Of a stretch of 64,000 nt of DNA, positions 59,356-64,000 are shown piece after piece. The DNA comes from Bordetella parapertussis. GTDB taxonomy: Bacteria; Pseudomonadota; Gammaproteobacteria; Burkholderiales; Burkholderiaceae_B. Position 1 is the stretch's first letter, and the number at the start of each line of letters is the position of its first letter. The notes beneath the pieces are model-generated. The model made no database searches, was not told where the DNA came from, and saw only the letters and a program-made list of their open reading frames with translations. A program made the position numbers and the translations under genes. Location of the stretch: positions 1 through 64,000 of the forward strand of contig CAMDNZ010000002.1 in assembly GCA_945903445.1 (NCBI GenBank), read 5' to 3'.

Positions 59356-61788
59356 TTAGCTTCCCTTCGGTATCGAGAGCGGTGTGGCGGTATCGGTTGC
59401 AGGTCCGGCGACGGTTGGCGTGAAGCCCGCGCTGCCCGCTTGCCCTTCTCGCAGCACCATGGCCGAAGGCCGGTACATGTCGATGCCCGCATCGCGCAGT
59501 CGCCCCAGAATGTCGAACAGAATCGCGCTGCGCGCGCCATACGCGGCACGTGGCGAGGATACATAGCCGGTGGCAGCGAACATCAAATTGCCCGCGACAT
59601 CCACGCCATCGAGGTGGACCCCGACCGCTGGCGTTGCCAAAATGCTCGGATGCGCCATAAACGCCTCTTGAATCAATGAGCGAACCCGATCGGCATCGGC
59701 TATCAAGGGCATCGGTAGTTTGATCGTCACCAGTCCCAGCGGGTTGGCGTGCGTGACGTTGCGCACGGTTTTCGTGATGAACTCGGAGTTGGGAACGATG
59801 ACGGTCGAGCGATCCGACATCTGAATCTCGGTGGCACGCACGTTCACTCGAACGATATCGCCTTCGATCCCTCCCAGCGATACCCAATCGCCGACCTTTA
59901 CCGGTCGCTCGGCCAGCAGGATCAAGCCGGAGACGAAGTTCTGCACCACCGCCTGCAGACCGAAACCGATACCCACCGACAGCGCACTGGCCACCCAGGC
60001 AATGCGTTCCAAGCCGATGCCCACTGCCGACAGAGCCAGCGAAATCGCCACCACTACGCCGGTGTAGCCAAACAAAGTGCTGGCTGAGGACTGCATGCCC
60101 GGATCTAGCTGAGTGGTCGGCAGGTAACGCGTCGCCAGCCAGTGTTTGAGAATGCGAACGGCCAACAGCGTCAGCGCCAGGACGATCAGGGCCTGAAAAA
60201 CGCGCGCGGGACGGATGGCGACCTCGCCAATGGCGACGCCACCCCGCATTTGATCCAGGCGTTGCAACAGTTCCAGCGGACCGGCGCCGAAGGGCGCAGC
60301 TAGCAGCAGCAATGCCAGCAGCGCCAGCAGGACTTTGGCCACGCCCGACAGTACGACGGCCGCTTGCTCGCGCATACGCGTTTGCGCCACGGGTGGGCTA
60401 TCGTTCTGGCCATGCGCCGCAGCCGGTGCAAACAAAGTGCCGAACAGGTCTTCGGTCAAGACGCCCAGCAGGTAGGTCGAACTAAGCACGACGAGCGACC
60501 AGGCCAGTTGCTTGGTCACGAAGCTGGCGAAGGCCACGTAGCCGGTCAGCAGACAGACCGCGGCGACCAGCAGAGCGATCCAGGTCAGCACGCGCAGGGT
60601 AGACACCCAGAACGGTCGTGGAGCGACATCCGGGCTGTCGGGGTCTGCGTGGGCGGTACGACGGGCGCGTTCGTAGCCGATCAAGCCGCCCGCCAAAGTG
60701 CCCCCCAATACCAAGGTGATCCAGACATTGACGGCGACGGTGGTCGTCAACGATGCGTTGATCTGACCGCCCAAGCGCTCAACCAGCCAACTGAACAGCA
60801 TGCTGAGTGCCAGGATCAGCGGAAAAAACCTCAGCTTGAGCGCCACGGCGTCGGCAATTGGAGGTAATCGCCACGAAGGACGGTAGGGCGACAGCAAGGC
60901 ATAACCCAGCCCCGCCACGTAGCCCGCAAAACAAATCATGGCGACCGATGCACTGGCCAGCGAGCCGATGCTGCCGGGCAGGCTGCCATTCCAGACCAAG
61001 CCGTTATGGACGGCTTCGGCCATCAGCCCCGGAATGGCCAGACCCAAACCCACGATGCTCAAGGCATGCACCGAGCGGCGCAGGCGTCCGGATGGAACGC
61101 GGGTGGCCGTGATCTTGAACAAGCGGTGACCTGCCCACATTCGCAATGCAAACAGCGCAGCGATCGCCGCCAGCACGCCTGCCCATACCCAGCCGCCGAC
61201 GTTATGCAGTGCCGTGGTCAGATCGGTGCCGATCGCCGCCAGACGCGATACGTCGCGAGGGTAGTCGCCGTGATATTCCGACCAGTAGCTCGCGCTCAGA
61301 ATCGATACTGTTCGAGTACCCAGTTGCGCTTGAAATTGCGCCCGCCTGGCCGTCGAGACGTACTCGGCCGCTTGCCCGGCTTCGACCGACAGCAGGCGGG
61401 CCAGCCGCAGCTGAGAATCGAAGTTGTCGCGCGACTTCTCTAACTGCGCCCGTTGACGGGCCAAGTCGGCATCTTCGGCGACCGACTCGTCGGCTTTACC
61501 CAGCTCGGTCAAACGCGCCTGAACCGCCGTCAACTGCGGTTGCAGGTCATCCGCCGTGCTGTTGGCGCGCGACTGAATCTCTAGCGCATCGCTGCGAAGC
61601 TCCGCCAGCGCGTCAGGGCTGGTTTTCTCGTCGGAGACGGCGGCCTGAATCTTGTCCAGCGCCGCACGCGATTCGTCAAGCTCGCGCCCGACGTCGGGCG
61701 GCGGCGCGTCGCCGGCGAAAGCGGCGGGTGTGAGCGCCAAGCCGGTGGCCAGAACCAGCCAGCGCAGGCACAGAAGGAAAACTCGCAT
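59356..61788 (-). CDS. Large MscS-family mechanosensitive channel (DUF3772-containing)
   Basis: An 810-residue protein with signal peptide MRVFLLCLRWLVLATGLALTP, a coiled-coil periplasmic region (about 30-130), a DUF3772-like segment, roughly ten membrane segments and a C-terminal MscS pore and beta domain: VGIGFGLQAVVQNFVSGLIL followed by ERPVKVGDWVSLGGIEGDIV and STVIVPNSEFITKTVRN. This is the layout of KefA/YbdG-type channels that release solutes upon hypo-osmotic shock. It is divergent from ggt. Confidence 0.9.
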   Translation of the reverse strand: MRVFLLCLRWLVLATGLALTPAAFAGDAPPPDVGRELDESRAALDKIQAAVSDEKTSPDALAELRSDALEIQSRANSTADDLQPQLTAVQARLTELGKADESVAEDADLARQRAQLEKSRDNFDSQLRLARLLSVEAGQAAEYVSTARRAQFQAQLGTRTVSILSASYWSEYHGDYPRDVSRLAAIGTDLTTALHNVGGWVWAGVLAAIAALFALRMWAGHRLFKITATRVPSGRLRRSVHALSIVGLGLAIPGLMAEAVHNGLVWNGSLPGSIGSLASASVAMICFAGYVAGLGYALLSPYRPSWRLPPIADAVALKLRFFPLILALSMLFSWLVERLGGQINASLTTTVAVNVWITLVLGGTLAGGLIGYERARRTAHADPDSPDVAPRPFWVSTLRVLTWIALLVAAVCLLTGYVAFASFVTKQLAWSLVVLSSTYLLGVLTEDLFGTLFAPAAAHGQNDSPPVAQTRMREQAAVVLSGVAKVLLALLALLLLAAPFGAGPLELLQRLDQMRGGVAIGEVAIRPARVFQALIVLALTLLAVRILKHWLATRYLPTTQLDPGMQSSASTLFGYTGVVVAISLALSAVGIGLERIAWVASALSVGIGFGLQAVVQNFVSGLILLAERPVKVGDWVSLGGIEGDIVRVNVRATEIQMSDRSTVIVPNSEFITKTVRNVTHANPLGLVTIKLPMPLIADADRVRSLIQEAFMAHPSILATPAVGVHLDGVDVAGNLMFAATGYVSSPRAAYGARSAILFDILGRLRDAGIDMYRPSAMVLREGQAGSAGFTPTVAGPATDTATPLSIPKGS

Positions 61789-61893
61789 GCGGAAGTGTCG
61801 TCGACGTGAAGGGAAGTCGGGAAATTACCACCCCTGTCGGGCGAGGGGTGGGGCAAGAGGTAGCCGCTGGCATCAAACTGATACGTAGCACTT

Positions 61894-61922
61894 AATTTTT
61901 TGTGGGTTATGAACAAAAAATT
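61894..61922. repeat. AT-rich 10-bp perfect inverted repeat in the mscS/ggt divergent promoter region
   Basis: AATTTTTTGT (61894-61903) and ACAAAAAATT (61913-61922) are exact inverted arms around a 9-nt loop. The site lies between the starts of two divergent genes in an AT-rich patch, so it may be an operator or a promoter element rather than a terminator. No known regulator motif is recognised. Confidence 0.5.
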
Positions 61923-62014
61923 CTTATGGGTAATGCAAACAAATCAAATTGATTGTCGAGTGGGATAGGCGTACCGTGACGGTTCACTCCACTTCTATCA
62001 AGAGCCACCGCGCC

Positions 62015-63613
62015 ATGTCAGAGTCCGCCGCTTTTTGGGATTTTCCTTATGCTTCGCAGCGCATGCCCGTGCTTGCCGATAATGTCGTCGCCACGTCGCA
62101 GCCGCTGGCCAGCGCAGCTGGCTTGCAGATGTTTGCACGCGGCGGCAATGCCATGGACGCTGCGTTGGCGACGGCCATCGCCTTGACGGTGGTCGAGCCG
62201 TGCATGAACGGGATCGGTGGCGATGCGTTCGCCATCGTCTGGGATGGCAAGGGTTTGCACGGCATGAATTCGTCGGGCCGTGCGCCTGCGGCGTGGGAGA
62301 GCAAGCGCTTTGCCGGATTGGACCGCATGCCGGCCAAGGGCTGGGATAGCGTGACCACGCCGGGTGTGGTCGCAGGCTGGCGTGCGGCCTGGGAAAAATT
62401 CGGATCCTTGCCTTTCGCCGATCTGTTCGAACCCGCGCTGCGCTATGCCCGCGATGGCTATGTGGTGTCGCCCACGGTGCATCGCCAATGGCAATCCCAG
62501 ATCGACACGCTGCGCGACCAACCGGGGTTCGAGGCTGCATTCGTGCGCAATGGCGCGGCGCCGCGCATCGGCGATCGTTTCGTCTGCCCCGGCCAGGCCC
62601 GCACGCTGGAACTGATCGCGGAATCCAAGGGCGATGCTTTCTATCAGGGTGAGTTGGCCGAAGCCATCGTCGCCCATGCCCGCGACACCGGCGGCAGCAT
62701 CACGATGGCCGATCTGGCGGCGCACCGTACCGATTGGGTCGAACCCATCGGCATGAAGTATCGCGACGTCGAGCTGTTCGAGATCGGACCTAACGGTCAG
62801 GGCATTGGCGCGTTGATGGCGCTGGGCATTTTGAAGCAGTTCGACATGTCGGCCTTGAAGCAGGATTCGGCCGAAGCCGTGCATTTGCAGATCGAAGCGA
62901 TGAAGCTGGCCTTCTCCGATCTGCGCGAGCACGTGGCCGATCCCGACCACATGCGCGTGACGGCGGCTCAGCTGTTGGACGATGCCTATCTGGCCAAGCG
63001 TGCCGCGCTGATCGACCCGCGTCGTGCGGGCGCGGCGCGGGCCGGCGATCCGCACTCCGGTGGCACCGTGTACCTGACCGCTGCTGACAAGAACGGCATG
63101 ATGGTGTCGTTCATTCAGTCGAACTTCAAGGGTTTCGGCTCTGGCGTGGTGGTGCCGAACCGCGGGATCGCTTTGCAGAACCGGGGCTGGGGTTTCTCGA
63201 CGATCGAGGGCCATCCCAACCAGGTCGCCCCCGGCAAGCGTCCGTTTCACACCATCATTCCAGGCTTCCTGATGAAGCAAGGCAAGCCCTTGATGAGCTT
63301 CGGTGTGATGGGTGGATCGATGCAAGCCCAGGGTCATTTGCAGGTGGTTAGCCGCTTGGCCGATTTCGGCCTGAACCCTCAAGCGGCCAGCGATGCGCCG
63401 CACTGGCGCGTGAAGGACGACAACATAGGTGTGGCAGTCGAGGCGCATACTCCGGTGGAGACGGTCGAGCAATTGCGTGCGATGGGCCACGACATCGAGG
63501 TCGCGCCCCGGCTGGATCTGGAATTCGGTTGTGCGCAGATGGCATGGCGTCGTGACGAAGGCTATCTGGCGGCGTCCGACAGCCGCAAAGACGGCTGCGC
63601 CATCGGCTATTGA
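62015..63613 (+). CDS. ggt: Gamma-glutamyltransferase-family protein
   Basis: A 532-residue Ntn-hydrolase proenzyme. N-terminal GGNAMDAALATAIALTVVEP and NGIGGDAFAIVWDGKGLHG match the family; the autocatalytic threonine is probably in PHSGGTVYLTAADKNGMMVS; the C-terminal FSTIEGHPNQVAPGKRPFHT is the oxyanion region. No signal peptide is seen, so unlike classical periplasmic enzymes it may be cytosolic; this branch (YwrD-like) often acts on other acyl-amino substrates. ATG 62015 is preferred, though the ribosome-binding site is weak. It is the last complete gene before an MFS fragment. Confidence 0.85.
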   Translation: MSESAAFWDFPYASQRMPVLADNVVATSQPLASAAGLQMFARGGNAMDAALATAIALTVVEPCMNGIGGDAFAIVWDGKGLHGMNSSGRAPAAWESKRFAGLDRMPAKGWDSVTTPGVVAGWRAAWEKFGSLPFADLFEPALRYARDGYVVSPTVHRQWQSQIDTLRDQPGFEAAFVRNGAAPRIGDRFVCPGQARTLELIAESKGDAFYQGELAEAIVAHARDTGGSITMADLAAHRTDWVEPIGMKYRDVELFEIGPNGQGIGALMALGILKQFDMSALKQDSAEAVHLQIEAMKLAFSDLREHVADPDHMRVTAAQLLDDAYLAKRAALIDPRRAGAARAGDPHSGGTVYLTAADKNGMMVSFIQSNFKGFGSGVVVPNRGIALQNRGWGFSTIEGHPNQVAPGKRPFHTIIPGFLMKQGKPLMSFGVMGGSMQAQGHLQVVSRLADFGLNPQAASDAPHWRVKDDNIGVAVEAHTPVETVEQLRAMGHDIEVAPRLDLEFGCAQMAWRRDEGYLAASDSRKDGCAIGY

Positions 63614-63616
63614 GCT

Positions 63617-64000
63617 TTAAGCGTTCGCCGGGCGATGCTCGGCCCGGTGGACGCACCACCAGAACAAGGCGCTAAGTGCTGTGGCCGTGGTCAGTGCCAA
63701 AGCCAGTTTCCAGGCGCTGCCGTAGACCAGTACGACACCCCAACCGCTGGCGATCGAGAAGATCGTCATTTCGACGAAGTTCAGAAGCGAGGCTGCGGTG
63801 CCCGCGAAGGCGGGAGCACGGCGCAGCACCGTCAGCGTGATGCTGGGAAACGCCAGCGTCAGTCCGAGCGCGTAGACCCCCAAGGGCAAGACGCCGCCTG
63901 GGATCGAGGTCTGCGATGCCAAACCGTTATAGATCAAACTGAACAAGGCGGCACTACCGGCCACGCCATAACCCAGTGCGATCAAATGCGGGCCGCTCAC
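63617..64000 (-). CDS. MFS transporter (Bcr/CflA drug-resistance type), C-terminal part, runs off window
   Basis: The visible 127 residues span the last four membrane segments of a major facilitator transporter, including GVLPLGVYALGLTLAFPSIT and AGTAASLLNFVEMTIFSIAS, which resembles the Bcr/CflA multidrug branch. The frame is open at the window edge, so the true start lies beyond 64000. It ends three bases from the ggt stop region, convergent with it. Confidence 0.75.
   Translation of the reverse strand: MSGPHLIALGYGVAGSAALFSLIYNGLASQTSIPGGVLPLGVYALGLTLAFPSITLTVLRRAPAFAGTAASLLNFVEMTIFSIASGWGVVLVYGSAWKLALALTTATALSALFWWCVHRAEHRPANA

Noticed and set aside
62018..63490. 490-codon open frame on the minus strand opposite ggt
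   Set aside because: It is a shadow of the gamma-glutamyltransferase gene, which has full family motifs; the antisense product has low-complexity His/Arg content and no recognisable domain.
1..64000. CRISPR arrays, tRNA or rRNA genes, prophage structural genes
   Set aside because: No regularly spaced repeats, cloverleaf-like segments or phage genes were seen on either strand on reading; small RNAs cannot be excluded.

Overview
The window looks like a chromosomal segment from a betaproteobacterium of the order Burkholderiales, most likely an Alcaligenaceae-type organism. This is inferred from gene content: a Bug-family tripartite-tricarboxylate receptor, azurin, an Sco protein, a PCu(A)C copper chaperone, a siaABCD set, malate synthase G, an LpxO-like lipid A hydroxylase and CTGT-N8-ACAG LexA boxes. 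Most genes are GC-rich and tightly packed. No rRNA, tRNA or CRISPR array was seen.

Layout. 1-1824: end of an IS481-like element abutting the stop codon of ssuB, then ssuC; no ssuA is visible. 1927-3666: ClC chloride channel. 3667-7821: a conspicuously AT-rich island with a probable uncharacterised peptide-modification (RiPP-like) operon: a 25-codon ORF, an 82-codon orphan ORF, two SagB/nitroreductase-like dehydrogenases (the second split by a frameshift), a TauD-type Fe(II)/2-oxoglutarate oxygenase and a SAM methyltransferase. 7913-13529: FUSC membrane protein, Sco, azurin, MFS/TetR pair, nitronate monooxygenase. 13576-16867: a DNA-repair pair (radical SAM protein plus UdgX-type uracil-DNA glycosylase fusion) under a perfect LexA box, then a YchJ protein. 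16966-21708: ArfB, a YkgJ-type Cys-cluster protein, two exported proteins, a DadA-like oxidase and LpxO. 21709-22446: gene-poor gap with an orphan terminator.

22447-35796 is a long co-directional block centred on peptide use: two paralogous solute-binding proteins, the permeases and ATPases of a Dpp/Opp transporter, an M20 peptidase, malate synthase G, a fused CMD/alkylhydroperoxidase-domain protein behind a 21-bp palindrome, and a Bug receptor. 35783-38843: two family 9 glycosyltransferases and murI. 39037-42784: the siaABCD signalling operon (phosphatase, kinase, partner protein, diguanylate cyclase). 42781-49660: GT4 glycosyltransferase, MFS exporter, PCu(A)C, PhyH-like oxygenase, NUDIX hydrolase, LysR regulator divergent from an FMN-dependent alpha-hydroxyacid dehydrogenase.

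49798-51635: a Fur-box-like site, a decayed esterase copy and an intact paralogue, probably siderophore-related. 51764-64000: glycine-betaine-type binding protein, gluconokinase, pyruvate kinase, I78-type inhibitor lipoprotein, CitE-like lyase, DUF502 protein, succinate-semialdehyde dehydrogenase, two small membrane proteins, a large MscS channel, a gamma-glutamyltranspeptidase and the end of an MFS transporter. The strongest candidate for something undescribed is the AT-rich operon at 4002-7821.
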